This document shows, in pieces, positions 1 through 7,999 of a DNA stretch of 22,164 nucleotides. Both the position numbers and the translations under genes were made by a program. Positions within the stretch are counted from its first letter, which is position 1. Each line of letters opens with the position of its first letter. Under the pieces are notes generated by a model, which saw only the letters and a program-made list of their open reading frames with translations, was not told the DNA's origin and made no database searches. Source of the DNA: Ga0077527 sp050250695 (lineage in GTDB: Bacteria; Pseudomonadota; Gammaproteobacteria; Burkholderiales; SG8-41); NCBI GenBank assembly GCA_050250695.1, contig JBFWOE010000038.1, forward strand, positions 1 through 22,164, in the 5' to 3' direction.

Positions 1-120
1 TCCGATCTCAGGACCAGTTTTGTGATCGTCACCCACGATCCGCGCATTGCCGAACGCGCCGATCGCATCCTCGAACTCGAGGACGGCATGCTCAGGGCGT
101 ACGATGCGGGCAGGAAGTAA
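1..120 (+). CDS. lolD: ABC transporter ATP-binding protein, C-terminal end (LolD-like), partial
   Basis: Only the last 39 codons lie in the window, read in frame 1 and ending at TAA 118-120. The fragment contains VIVTHD, the switch (H-loop) histidine of ABC ATPases, followed by the RADRILELEDGML type of tail seen in LolD. LolD powers release of lipoproteins from the inner membrane to LolA together with LolC/E. The symbol rests on a short tail plus the neighbourhood: a DUF2062 gene and comEC follow, an arrangement I associate with lol loci in Betaproteobacteria. FtsE or a MacB-type ATPase cannot be excluded. The convergent next gene ends only 6 bases away. Confidence 0.65.
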   Translation, partial: SDLRTSFVIVTHDPRIAERADRILELEDGMLRAYDAGRK

Positions 121-126
121 CGGATC

Positions 127-483
127 CTACCCGCCTGCACGCGGAACAACATGCATGACGCCGGCGCGCATCACGTCGCGATAGAAATCCTCGTTGTCCA
201 GCGCCTGCTGCAGCAGGAAATGCGGCGCGCCGCGCTTGATCAGCCGCGGCATGATGATGCCCAGCGCGATCACCGTCAGTCCGCTCCAGATCCATCCGGT
301 CAGTGCCAGCGCAACACCGATGCCCAGCACCGGCAGCATGAACAGCGGCAGCAGCAGCCGGCCGCTGAGAAAACGCGCCGCGGCCCTGGGGTCGAAATTG
401 ACGCTGATCGCGCCGCTGCGATAGGCGGCGACAAATTCACCGTGGGTATAACGCAGCGGGGCGGGGGTGCCAGGTGTATCCAT
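127..483 (-). CDS. small membrane protein of unknown function
   Basis: This 118-aa protein has a soluble N-terminal stretch of about 45 residues (FVAAYRSGAISVNFD), then two closely spaced hydrophobic segments at roughly residues 43-60 and 63-80, then a polar tail ending in a predicted helix (FLLQQALDNEDFYRDVMRAGVM). It has no signal peptide and no recognised catalytic motif. It is probably an inner-membrane hairpin protein with both ends in the cytoplasm. The ATG at 483 is the only plausible start, because an in-frame TAA lies five codons upstream. A perfect TATAAT (minus strand, 495-500) would give a leader of only about 5 bases. I do not recognise the family. Confidence 0.72.
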   Translation of the reverse strand: MDTPGTPAPLRYTHGEFVAAYRSGAISVNFDPRAAARFLSGRLLLPLFMLPVLGIGVALALTGWIWSGLTVIALGIIMPRLIKRGAPHFLLQQALDNEDFYRDVMRAGVMHVVPRAGG

Positions 484-494
484 GCAAGTATTTG

Positions 495-500
495 ATTATA
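495..500 (-). promoter_or_regulatory. candidate -10 element (TATAAT) for the 118-aa membrane protein gene
   Basis: The minus strand reads a perfect TATAAT within a very AT-rich stretch (about 490-520) in otherwise GC-rich DNA. No good -35 box is visible at 16-18 bases. Transcription would start near 488, five bases before the ATG at 483, and no Shine-Dalgarno sequence is present. The message could therefore be almost leaderless. Confidence 0.4.
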
Positions 501-511
501 TTTAATATTTT

Positions 512-1138
512 TTAATACTCTACCGGTACCGGATCGAGGCTGCGCCACAGATACCAGGTCGCCACCGAGCGCCACGGCGTCCACAGCCGGCCCAGCGCGT
601 TGATGCGCCGGTCGGATAATGCGCGGCCTTTATTGTAATGAAGGCTCAGCGCGCGCTGCAGCCCGAGATCTCCCAGCGGGAACACGTCGGGACGCGTCAG
701 GTAAAAAATCAGGAACATCTCCGCGGTCCAGCGGCCGATGCCCTTGACCTGCGTGAGATCGGCAATCAGGGTTTCATCATCCATGTCGTGCCAGCCCGCG
801 ACATCCAGGGTGCCGTCGGCGAAACGCTCTGAAAGATCGCGCAGGTATTTCACTTTCTGCCCCGACAGGCCGCAGCCGCGCAATTGATTTTCCGAAAGGC
901 GCAGCACGCGTTTGGGCTGCATGTCGCCGACGGCGGCGGCAAAACGTTCCCATACGCTCTGCGCGGCCTTTACCGAGATCTGCTGGCCGATGATGGAACG
1001 CGCGAGTGTCTGGAAGGCGTCGCCGCGGCTGGCCAGCGTCAGTCCCCGGTACTGCACGATCAGTTTGCCGAGCACGGGGTCGGCGGCGGCCAGCTCGCGG
1101 GTAGCGCGTTTCCAGTACGCCGGTGTTTTCGCGGTCAT
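512..1138 (-). CDS. DNA-3-methyladenine glycosylase II-like (AlkA/HhH-GPD family)
   Basis: This 208-aa base-excision repair glycosylase would remove alkylated bases from DNA in the cytoplasm. The HhH-GPD signature is clear: IIGQQISVKAA near residue 50, the helix-hairpin-helix VKGIGRWTAE at 131-140, and DVFPLGDLGLQ with the expected catalytic aspartate at D157. The length matches the short bacterial AlkA relatives that lack the E. coli N-terminal domain. The frame stays open far upstream, but the ATG at 1138 is chosen because the protein then begins MTAKTPAYWKRA, typical of the family, and because it overlaps the TGA of the DUF2062 gene as ATGA. The two genes are probably translationally coupled. 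Confidence 0.9.
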   Translation of the reverse strand: MTAKTPAYWKRATRELAAADPVLGKLIVQYRGLTLASRGDAFQTLARSIIGQQISVKAAQSVWERFAAAVGDMQPKRVLRLSENQLRGCGLSGQKVKYLRDLSERFADGTLDVAGWHDMDDETLIADLTQVKGIGRWTAEMFLIFYLTRPDVFPLGDLGLQRALSLHYNKGRALSDRRINALGRLWTPWRSVATWYLWRSLDPVPVEY

Positions 1139-1686
1139 GGTGTACCCGTTCTTTTTTGATTGCGGCGCTGCCAGGCCAGGCGCACGTAAATACGCCAGCT
1201 GATGTCGACGGCGAAGTAACCGAGTGCTGCGAGCGTCACCGCCAGCAGCGGCAGCCCCACCGCCAGCGGCTTGCCCAGTGAAATCATCCAGTCGATCAGC
1301 GCCGGAATCCAGCTGACCAGGTCGTGGCCTTCGGTGCTGAAGGTCGCGGGCATTTTTGCGGCATCGCTCATCGTCACCAGCGCACCGTAGCGGTAAGCGA
1401 CGTAATACAGCGGCACGATGGTCAGCGGATTGGTGTAAAGCGTTATCAGTGCAGCCACCGGCAGGTTGACGCGGAACATGATCGCGAGGATGACCGCGGA
1501 AATGATCTGCAGCGGACCCGGCACCAGGCCTGCAAACAGCCCGACGGCGACGCCGCCTGCCACCGAGCGCCGGTGCAGGTGCCACAGGTTGTGATGGCCG
1601 AGCCAGGGCTTGCACCAGGCGATCCAGCGGTTGTGCGTGATCGACTGGTGTGACGGCAGGTATTTGCGGAAGAATTTTCTCGGCAT
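1135..1686 (-). CDS. DUF2062 domain membrane protein
   Basis: This 183-aa protein matches the DUF2062 pattern: a short basic N-terminus (PRKFFRKYLPSH), then the hallmark region SVAGGVAVGLFAGLVPGPLQ and ALITLYTNPLTIVPLYYVAYRYG, then a C-terminal hydrophobic segment around residues 140-165. About four membrane segments are predicted, so it sits in the inner membrane. The biochemical function of DUF2062 proteins is unknown. No clear Shine-Dalgarno precedes the ATG at 1686. The gene is divergent from comEC across 59 bases and overlaps the downstream alkA-like gene by four bases (ATGA). Confidence 0.88.
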   Translation of the reverse strand: MPRKFFRKYLPSHQSITHNRWIAWCKPWLGHHNLWHLHRRSVAGGVAVGLFAGLVPGPLQIISAVILAIMFRVNLPVAALITLYTNPLTIVPLYYVAYRYGALVTMSDAAKMPATFSTEGHDLVSWIPALIDWMISLGKPLAVGLPLLAVTLAALGYFAVDISWRIYVRLAWQRRNQKRTGTP

Positions 1687-1697
1687 GGGTCGATTGC

Positions 1698-1710
1698 ACG
1701 GTCAGACCGT
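1698..1710. repeat. 13-base perfect inverted repeat between DUF2062 and comEC genes
   Basis: ACGGTC-A-GACCGT lies in the 59-base divergent spacer, 12 bases upstream of the DUF2062 start. A regulator site is possible, but a single short palindrome in GC-rich DNA may arise by chance. Confidence 0.25.
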
Positions 1711-1745
1711 CAGCGGCAGTGGAAGTGCCGCGTTAGGGATGGACC

Positions 1746-4145
1746 ATGGTTGCCCATATTATCGCCTTCGCTGCCGGCATCTGGTGGCTGCAGCAGCAAG
1801 CGGCGTTGCCGGAGCCGGCATGGGCGGTGTGGCTGCTGCCTGGGGTGCTGCTGGCGCTGCTGTTGCGTAACGTGGCGGGGCGGGTGCGGGCGATGCGCCG
1901 GCTACTGATCCTGGTGTTGTGCGCCGCTGCCGGTTTTTTCTGGGCAACGGCCTGCGCGCAGTGGCGCATGGCCGATGCGCTGCCGCAGGAATGGGAAGGC
2001 CGCGACATCACGCTCACCGGTGTGGTGTCCGGATTGCCGCAGACCTACGAACGCAGCCTGCGCTTCGCCTTCGACGTCGAGAGTGTTGCGACGCCGGGTA
2101 CACGGGTTCCGCAGCGCATCGTGCTGTCATGGTGGGGTGAGCCGCGGCGCGATGACCGGGCCCAGGAACTGCCCCGGGTATCGCCCGGCGAGCGCTGGCA
2201 GCTGGTAGTGCGGCTGAAACGTCCGCATGGTTATTCCAATCCGCATGGTTTCGATTACGAGGCATGGCTGCTCGAACGCGGCGTGCGCGCCACCGGTTAC
2301 GTGCGCCCGCGCGGCGACCACCGCCGCCTGCAGGCTTTCGTGCACGCGCCGGCGGGCTGGGTGGAGGCTGCGCGCGGCCATTTGCGTGAGCGGGTTCGCG
2401 CCGTGCTGGGTGATGCGCCGGCGGCGGGCGTCATCGTCGCGCTGACCATGGGCGATCAGGCGGCGATTCCGCCGGAGCAGTGGCAGGTGTTTACGCGCAC
2501 CGGGGTCAATCACCTGATGAGCATTTCGGGTCTGCATGTCACCATGCTCTCGGGCCTGGCATTTGCCCTGGTCAACCTGCTGTGGCGCCGCAGCGCGCGC
2601 CTGACGCTTGCCGTGCCCGCGGTCAGGGCGGCCGCTGTGGCGGGACTGCTGACTGCCCTGTCCTACGCGCTGCTTGCCGGATTCGCGGTGCCGGCGCAGC
2701 GCACGGTGTTCATGCTTGCCGTGGTCGCTGTCGCGCTGTGGCGCGGGCGCGCGGCCGCAGCCGGCGAAGTGCTGGCCGGGGCGCTGCTGGTGGTGCTGGT
2801 GATCGATCCCTGGGCAGTGCTGGCGCCCGGTTTCTGGCTGTCGTTCGGCGCGGTCGCGATCATCATGCTGGTTTCGGTGAACCGCCTGCAGCAGTCCGGT
2901 TGGCTGATGACCTGGGCGCGCGTGCAGTGGGCGGTGACGCTGGCGCTGGTGCCGCCGCTGCTGGCGATGTTCCAGCAGGTGTCGCTGGTGTCGCCGGCGG
3001 CCAATGCGCTGGCGATACCGCTGGTGAGCCTGGTGGTGGTGCCGCTGGCGCTGGCCGGACTGGCGCTCCCGGTCGATGCCTTGCTGCAGCTCGCGCAATG
3101 GATCATGGCGGCATGCGTGGCGGTGCTGCACTGGCTCAGTGAATTGCCGGAAGCGGCGTGGGCACAGCATGCGCCGGCGGCATGGACGGTGCCGGTGGCG
3201 ATGGCAGGTGCGCTGTGGATGCTCTTTCCACGCGGATTTCCGGCGCGCTGGATCGGCGCCGCGGCGTTTTTGCCGATGCTTCTGATCGCGCCGGCGCCGC
3301 CGGCGCAGGGCGTACTGCGGCTGACGGTGCTCGATGTCGGGCAGGGGCTGGCGGTGGTGGCGCAGACGCGCAGCCACGCGCTGCTGTTCGATACCGGTCC
3401 GGCCTTCGGACCATCGGCCGACAGCGGCAACCGCATCATCGTGCCGTTCCTGCGTGCCTCCGGCATCCGCCGGCTGGATGCGCTGGTGCTCAGTCACGAT
3501 GATCTTGACCATACCGGCGGCGCGCTGTCGGTGTTGCAGGCAGTACCGGTCGCGGTAATGCTGTCCTCACACAACGATTTCGATCCGCTGCGGCTGCTGG
3601 GACCGGACGAGCGGCGTTGCAGCGCCGGTCAGGCCTGGGACTGGGACGGCGTGGCTTTCGAGTTTCTCTATCCGGACACTTCGTTGCATGCCGCCCTGCG
3701 CGTGAAGAACAATGACCGCGGTTGCGTACTGAAAATATCCACGGCCGGCAGCAGCGTGCTGATCCCGGCAGACATCGAACGTCGCGGCGAACGCGCGCTG
3801 CTGGCCACGGTGCCCGGACAACTGCGCTCGGATGTGCTGATCGCGCCGCATCACGGCAGCCGGACCTCGTCGACACGGGAGTTTGTGCAGGCGGTTGCGC
3901 CGCAGGCGGTGATCTACCCGGTTGGATACCGCAACCGTTTCCGGCATCCGCATCCGGATGTGGCGGAACGCTACCGGCAGCTCGGCAGCATGCCGTTCCG
4001 CACCGATCAGGGCGGGGCGATACGAGTGGAGCTGGCGCCGGGACAGGCGCCGCGGATTGCGCGCCATCGCGAACATTACCGGCGTTACTGGCATGCGCCG
4101 GTGGAAGGCGCGGCACTCGACGGCGACCTGGCGCGGGTCTGGTAG
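1746..4145 (+). CDS. comEC: DNA internalisation competence protein ComEC/Rec2
   Basis: This 799-aa protein would form the inner-membrane channel for single-stranded DNA during natural transformation. The order is complete: N-terminal membrane segments; a soluble OB-like DUF4131 region (about residues 60-200, ITLTGVVSGLPQTYERS); the competence domain with the signature NHLMSISGLH at 255-264 and many hydrophobic segments to about residue 515; then a C-terminal metallo-beta-lactamase-like domain. That last domain has LTVLDVGQGLAVV, the metal motif HDDLDH at 584-589 and PHHGS at 701-705, so the putative nuclease site looks intact. The length is normal for proteobacteria. The start ATG follows a weak AGGGA. 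No other competence gene lies in the window. Confidence 0.95.
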   Translation: MVAHIIAFAAGIWWLQQQAALPEPAWAVWLLPGVLLALLLRNVAGRVRAMRRLLILVLCAAAGFFWATACAQWRMADALPQEWEGRDITLTGVVSGLPQTYERSLRFAFDVESVATPGTRVPQRIVLSWWGEPRRDDRAQELPRVSPGERWQLVVRLKRPHGYSNPHGFDYEAWLLERGVRATGYVRPRGDHRRLQAFVHAPAGWVEAARGHLRERVRAVLGDAPAAGVIVALTMGDQAAIPPEQWQVFTRTGVNHLMSISGLHVTMLSGLAFALVNLLWRRSARLTLAVPAVRAAAVAGLLTALSYALLAGFAVPAQRTVFMLAVVAVALWRGRAAAAGEVLAGALLVVLVIDPWAVLAPGFWLSFGAVAIIMLVSVNRLQQSGWLMTWARVQWAVTLALVPPLLAMFQQVSLVSPAANALAIPLVSLVVVPLALAGLALPVDALLQLAQWIMAACVAVLHWLSELPEAAWAQHAPAAWTVPVAMAGALWMLFPRGFPARWIGAAAFLPMLLIAPAPPAQGVLRLTVLDVGQGLAVVAQTRSHALLFDTGPAFGPSADSGNRIIVPFLRASGIRRLDALVLSHDDLDHTGGALSVLQAVPVAVMLSSHNDFDPLRLLGPDERRCSAGQAWDWDGVAFEFLYPDTSLHAALRVKNNDRGCVLKISTAGSSVLIPADIERRGERALLATVPGQLRSDVLIAPHHGSRTSSTREFVQAVAPQAVIYPVGYRNRFRHPHPDVAERYRQLGSMPFRTDQGGAIRVELAPGQAPRIARHREHYRRYWHAPVEGAALDGDLARVW

Positions 4146-4228
4146 TGCCTGTCAGGTCATCAGGCTTGCCTGAAGGCGCGGCCTGCAGGCAAAGTCCGGT
4201 TTCCTCCAATGCGACGGGATCGTGATTC

Positions 4229-4561
4229 ATGGATTACCGCTGTCCGGCCTGCGACAAGGACCTGGGAACGCGCAAGCTGAGCCAGGCGGTGATGGCGCGC
4301 CTGGAGACGGACTGCGTGCATTGCAAAAGCCGGCTCAGGTTCAACGTGCACCGGGCGGAGTTCGCGATCGTCATGTTCAATTTTGCCGCGATCATGGTGT
4401 TTTTCGCGGGCGCCTACTGGTTTCCGACGCAGCGGCTGGCGCTGTATGCGTTTGTCGCGGCGATGGCCGGGGCGCTGATGCTGCCGCTGCTGGAACGGAC
4501 CTGGCTGAGGAGCTGGCCGCGTTTCCAGGTGGCCGCCGGCAAGGCCGGGCGGCAGCCGTAA
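4229..4561 (+). CDS. zinc-ribbon membrane protein of unknown function
   Basis: This 110-aa protein opens with a zinc-ribbon pattern, CPAC (residues 5-8) and CVHC (31-34), suited to binding one zinc ion. Two hydrophobic segments follow, at roughly residues 46-66 and 70-90, and then a short basic tail. It is probably an inner-membrane protein with the zinc knuckle in the cytoplasm. The gap to comEC is 83 bases, so co-transcription is possible. The ATG at 4229 follows a weak GGGAT. No family name is recognised. Cytoplasmic zinc knuckles with a membrane hairpin occur in many small unrelated proteins, so no function is assigned. Confidence 0.72.
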   Translation: MDYRCPACDKDLGTRKLSQAVMARLETDCVHCKSRLRFNVHRAEFAIVMFNFAAIMVFFAGAYWFPTQRLALYAFVAAMAGALMLPLLERTWLRSWPRFQVAAGKAGRQP

Positions 4562-4653
4562 CCGGCGCTGAACAAGCAGTTTGCGCGCGCATCCGTGCAA
4601 ATGGCAATCGCGTCAATGGCTTAGTGGCAGTGCTGATTTTCCCGCGGCGAGCG

Positions 4654-4682
4654 TTGGGTGTGCTGTCAAATATCGGTAAAAT
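4654..4682 (+). promoter_or_regulatory. candidate sigma70 promoter for scpAB
   Basis: TTGGGT (4654-4659), a 17-base spacer and TAAAAT (4677-4682) lie about 100 bases upstream of the scpA start. Spacing is ideal and both boxes are reasonable. The 219 bases between the zinc-ribbon gene and scpA hold nothing else that I can support. Confidence 0.45.
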
Positions 4683-4780
4683 ACGCCGATGCAGCACCCG
4701 CAAAACCAGCATTCGATGCAGCACGGCCCGCGACCGCGGCGCTGTGCCATCCGCGCCCCCCTCTGCAGCAGATCCCGTTC

Positions 4781-5596
4781 ATGAGTGAAGCCGAAATTCC
4801 GGTCGCCACTGAGGCGTCGGTCGCCAAGGTCTACGGCCAGCCGCTGCTGGAGATGCCGCAGGACCTCTATATCCCGCCCGATGCGCTGGAGGTATTTCTC
4901 GAGCAGTTCGAAGGTCCGCTGGACCTGCTGCTGTACCTGATCCGCAAGGAAAACATCAGCGTCCTCGATATCCCGATGGCGAAGCTGACGGCGCAGTACC
5001 TCGAATATGTCGAGATGATGCGCACCCACCAGCTGGAACTGGCCGCCGAATACCTGCTGATGGCCGCGATGATGATCGAGATCAAGTCGCGCATGCTGCT
5101 GCCGCGTCCGGCCAGCAATGACCTGGAAGAGGATCCGCGCGCCGAGCTGGTGCGCAGGCTGATGGAATACGAGCAGATGAAGCTCGCGGCGAAGGATCTC
5201 AATGAACTGCCGCAGGCCGGCCGTGACTTCACCGTGGTGCAGGTGTTGTTCGAGCGCGAGGCCTCGCTGCGCCTGCCGGACGTCGACATCGAGGACCTGA
5301 AGCTGGCCTGGCTCGGCCTGTTGCAGCGCGCCGCCGTCAACCGCCATCACAAGATCACCCGCGAACAGCTGTCGGTTCGTTCGCACATGACCCGCATCAT
5401 GCGCATCCTGCAGGCCGAGGGTTACGTGGAATTCGACCGCCTGTTCACGCCTGAAGAGGGCGTGCCGGTGCTGGTGGTGTCGTTCCTCGCCATCCTCGAG
5501 CTGGCCAAGGAAATCCTGATCGAGATCAGCCAGGAACAGGCTTATTCGCCGATTTACGTCAAACTCAAGGGCGGCCCTGTGGCCGCCGTGCAATGA
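4781..5596 (+). CDS. scpA: segregation and condensation protein A
   Basis: ScpA is the kleisin that bridges SMC heads in the chromosome-condensing SMC-ScpAB complex. The 271-aa protein has the diagnostic N-terminal FEGPLDLLLYLI (residues 43-54), followed by VLDIPMAKLTAQYLEYV and AAEYLLMAAMMIEIKSRMLLPRP. It ends with the winged-helix region (ITREQLSVRSHMTRIMRIL) that contacts the SMC head. The ATG at 4781 is chosen because the protein then starts MSEAEIP, as I recall for betaproteobacterial ScpA. The frame is open to an ATG at 4658, but that extension is low in complexity and overlaps the likely promoter. No strong Shine-Dalgarno is visible. The stop overlaps the scpB start as ATGA. Confidence 0.95.
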   Translation: MSEAEIPVATEASVAKVYGQPLLEMPQDLYIPPDALEVFLEQFEGPLDLLLYLIRKENISVLDIPMAKLTAQYLEYVEMMRTHQLELAAEYLLMAAMMIEIKSRMLLPRPASNDLEEDPRAELVRRLMEYEQMKLAAKDLNELPQAGRDFTVVQVLFEREASLRLPDVDIEDLKLAWLGLLQRAAVNRHHKITREQLSVRSHMTRIMRILQAEGYVEFDRLFTPEEGVPVLVVSFLAILELAKEILIEISQEQAYSPIYVKLKGGPVAAVQ

Positions 5597-6345
5597 AGAA
5601 CATGAAAGAAAACACAGCAGATACCCCGGAAGGCGCGCTGGATCTTTCCCACATCAAGCTGGTGCTGGAGACCGCGCTGCTGGTGTCCCAGGAGCCGATG
5701 TCGCTGATCGCGCTGAAAAAACTGTTTGATGAAAAAATCGACAACGACACGCTGCGCAAGGTGCTCGACGACCTGAAGAGCGACTGGGATGGCCGCGGCG
5801 TCGAACTGGTCAGCGTGGCCTCCGGCTGGCGCTTCCGCGCGCGTCCGGAATCGCAGAAATTCCTCGATCGCCTCGATCCGCAGAAGCCGCCGAAGTATTC
5901 GCGCGCCGTCCTCGAGACATTGGCAATTATCGTTTATAAACAACCAGTTACAAGGGGTGACATCGAGGAAATCCGCGGTGTCACGGTGTCGCCAGGCATC
6001 CTCAAGGCGCTGGAGGCGCGGGGCTGGATCGACGTCATCGGCCATCGCGAAGTGCCGGGCCGGCCGGAAATTTTTGCCACCACCAAGTCGTTCCTTGATG
6101 ACCTCAACCTGCGTTCGCTGGAAGAACTGCCGCCGCTGACCGAACTCGGCAACCTGGTTGAGCAGTCGCAGACGCCGCCCGCGGAAATCGATCTTGCCGC
6201 GGCGCTGGCCGGAGACGGCGCAACCATGGCTGAAGGCGTGATGGACGCCGATGACGAAGGCGGGGTGCCGGAGCAGGGGGCGGCCGCGGCAGAACCGGTC
6301 GAGGTTATTGAAGGGGAAATGCCGGCGCGGGCACAGTTGCACTAG
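5593..6345 (+). CDS. scpB: segregation and condensation protein B
   Basis: This 250-aa protein is the dimeric winged-helix partner of ScpA in the SMC complex. The first winged helix covers about residues 20-95 (IKLVLETALLVSQEPMSLIALKK). The second begins at about residue 100 with PPKYSRAVLETLAIIVYKQPVTRGDIEEIRGV, the most diagnostic stretch, followed by GWIDVIGHREVPGRPEIFATT. The last 50 or so residues are acidic and alanine-rich, a variable tail common in proteobacterial ScpB. The start overlaps the scpA stop by four bases, which suggests coupled translation. The gene ends 12 bases from the convergent response-regulator gene, with no obvious intrinsic terminator between them. Confidence 0.95.
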   Translation: MKNMKENTADTPEGALDLSHIKLVLETALLVSQEPMSLIALKKLFDEKIDNDTLRKVLDDLKSDWDGRGVELVSVASGWRFRARPESQKFLDRLDPQKPPKYSRAVLETLAIIVYKQPVTRGDIEEIRGVTVSPGILKALEARGWIDVIGHREVPGRPEIFATTKSFLDDLNLRSLEELPPLTELGNLVEQSQTPPAEIDLAAALAGDGATMAEGVMDADDEGGVPEQGAAAAEPVEVIEGEMPARAQLH

Positions 6346-6357
6346 CGAAAAGGCGGG

Positions 6358-6810
6358 CTAGCGGATTTTCGGCAGGACGACGATGGTCAGCCAGTAGTCG
6401 CCGATGCTGCGGATGACCTTCATGAACTGGTCGAAATCCAGGGGTTTGACGATGTAGGAGCTGCAGCGCAGCTTGTACATGCCGAGAACGTCCCGGTCTT
6501 CTGCCGAGGTGGTCAAAATCACGACCGGAATATGGTTCAGGGCATCGTCCTCGACCAGTTCGGCGAGAACCTCGCGACCGCTCTTGATCGGCATGTTGAG
6601 ATCCAGCAGTATGAGGTCCGGTGTCGGAGCATCAGCATGGTTTCCCTTCTTGCGCAGGAAATCCATGCAATCCTGGCCATTCTCGACATGGTGCAGATCC
6701 ACCGCCAGTCTGGCGAGTTCGAAGCCGTGGCGCATCAGCACAACGTCATCTTCGTTGTCTTCGGCAAGCAGTATCCTGGCAACTTTTGCACCCTTGAGTT
6801 TGTCACTCAT
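6358..6810 (-). CDS. single-domain response regulator, Rcp1 type
   Basis: This 150-aa protein is a stand-alone receiver domain. It has the acidic pair E17/D18 (ILLAEDNEDD), the phospho-acceptor D70 in LILLDLNMP, a threonine pair at 100-101 (VILTTSAEDRD) and the conserved K122 in VKPLDF. The ending FDQFMKVIRSIGDYWLTIVVLP is typical of Rcp1-like regulators paired with phytochrome-type kinases. With no output domain, it probably acts by protein contact or in a phosphorelay. The ATG at 6810 has a good GGAGG seven bases upstream, which rules out a longer version read from 6894. The start lies inside the 3' end of the kinase gene (8-base overlap), so the two form one operon. Confidence 0.92.
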   Translation of the reverse strand: MSDKLKGAKVARILLAEDNEDDVVLMRHGFELARLAVDLHHVENGQDCMDFLRKKGNHADAPTPDLILLDLNMPIKSGREVLAELVEDDALNHIPVVILTTSAEDRDVLGMYKLRCSSYIVKPLDFDQFMKVIRSIGDYWLTIVVLPKIR

Positions 6811-7999
6811 GATTCGCCTCCGCAGACTTCGGTAATTTGAACAGGAAGCGGCTGCCTTCGCCCGGCGCTGATTCAAGCCATATTTCCCCGCCATGACGGT
6901 GGATGACGCGACGGCATACCGCGAGGCCTATGCCGGTGCCCGGATATTCCCTCTGGGTATGCAGGCGCTGGAAGATTTCGAATATCCGCTCATGATGCCT
7001 GGCATCTATGCCGATGCCGTTGTCCTTGACGCAGATGATCCATTGTTCATCATCGTCGGTTGTTACTGATACGTGTACATGCGGGTCTTTAGTCCCGCGG
7101 TAAAGAATGCCGTTGCTGATCAGGTTCTGCAGCAGCTGGATCAGCTGGTTGCGGTCCCCGGTTACCGTCGGCAGATCCCCGCGGGTGACGGTCGCGCCGG
7201 CATCCCGGATGGCCGGTGCCAGCCACGACACGACGTCGTCGCAGATGTCGTTGAGGGAGGCGCGTTCGAAAGGGCGTGCTGCGGAGTCGACGCGCGCATA
7301 TGCGAGCAGGTCGCGCACCAGTGAGTGCATGCGCTTGGTGCCCAGCACGATGCGCTCCAGCCAGTCTTCACCCTGCTGATCGAACCGTCCGGCATAGGTC
7401 CGCTGCAGCAACTGCGCGAAGCCGGAAATGTTGCGCAGCGGTGTCTGCAGGTCATGCGAAGCGACATAGGCGAACTGCTGCAGCTCCAGGTTGCTGCGTG
7501 CCAGGGCATCGCGGGCCCGGGCCAGTTCTTCTGCGCGTCCGGCCAGTTCGGCCGTGCGTTCGCTGACCCGTTGCTCAAGCAGCTCATAGGCATGGCGCAA
7601 TTCATCCTGCGTCTTCTTGCGCCAGGTGATGTCGACCACCGCAGCGATGACGAAAGAGCGGTTTTCCGCCTGCAACAGACTGAGCCCGATCTCGACCGGG
7701 AACTCGCTGTCGTCCTTGCGTCTTCCGTAGAGGTCACGACCGACGCCCATCGGGCGGGATTCGGGGTTGGACTGGTAATCCATGCGCAATCGCGAGTGAT
7801 TCGCGAACCTTGCCGGAACCAGTTTTTCTATGGTTTGACCAATCAGTTCGCCGCGATCGTATCCGAACAGTGCTTCAGCCTGGCGGTTGGCAAGGGCGAT
7901 CATGCCGTCAGGCGCAACCAGAACTACTGCAGCGGGTAGGGAATCCGTAACAGTCGCAAAATGACCCAGTGCTTCAGGAAAGTTCGCGTCCTCTTTCAT
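6803..7999 (-). CDS. PAS domain sensor histidine kinase
   Basis: This 398-aa kinase has no membrane segment and is probably cytosolic. An N-terminal PAS domain spans about residues 12-125 (AVVLVAPDGMIALANRQAEALFGY), ending in a PAC-like VVDITWRKK. A coiled coil of about 130-175 follows, then the HisKA box SHDLQTPLRNISGF with the phospho-acceptor H182. The ATPase domain has N292 in QNLISNGILY, the G1 box DNGIGID at 326-332 and the G2 box GTGIGLA at 354-360. This is the phytochrome-like subfamily that pairs with Rcp1-type regulators, but no GAF/PHY photosensory module is present. The signal sensed by the PAS domain is unknown. No Shine-Dalgarno directly precedes the ATG. A GGGGGA tract lies about 30 bases upstream in frame with ATT, so a slightly longer start is conceivable. 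Confidence 0.92.
   Translation of the reverse strand: MKEDANFPEALGHFATVTDSLPAAVVLVAPDGMIALANRQAEALFGYDRGELIGQTIEKLVPARFANHSRLRMDYQSNPESRPMGVGRDLYGRRKDDSEFPVEIGLSLLQAENRSFVIAAVVDITWRKKTQDELRHAYELLEQRVSERTAELAGRAEELARARDALARSNLELQQFAYVASHDLQTPLRNISGFAQLLQRTYAGRFDQQGEDWLERIVLGTKRMHSLVRDLLAYARVDSAARPFERASLNDICDDVVSWLAPAIRDAGATVTRGDLPTVTGDRNQLIQLLQNLISNGILYRGTKDPHVHVSVTTDDDEQWIICVKDNGIGIDARHHERIFEIFQRLHTQREYPGTGIGLAVCRRVIHRHGGEIWLESAPGEGSRFLFKLPKSAEANHE

Noticed and set aside
512..1699. A 395-codon open frame that would fuse the AlkA-like glycosylase to an arginine-rich N-terminal extension.
   Set aside because: The extra upstream part is the wrong-frame reading of the DUF2062 gene, which has clear family motifs. 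The glycosylase start at 1138 overlaps the DUF2062 stop as ATGA.
1713..1731. GCGGCA/TGCCGC hairpin between the DUF2062 and comEC genes as a terminator.
   Set aside because: The stem is only 6 bp, no T run follows on either strand, and the two genes are divergent, so nothing ends there.
2127..3512. A 461-codon minus-strand frame opposite comEC.
   Set aside because: It is a low-complexity Arg/His/Gln/Gly translation that mirrors codon bias of comEC on the other strand. No domain is recognisable.
4658..4780. An upstream ATG that would extend ScpA by 41 residues.
   Set aside because: The extension has no family similarity and overlaps the predicted promoter (-10 at 4677-4682).
4613..5593. A 326-codon minus-strand frame opposite scpA.
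   Set aside because: It is an antisense shadow of scpA rich in His, Gln and Arg. scpA is unmistakable on the plus strand.
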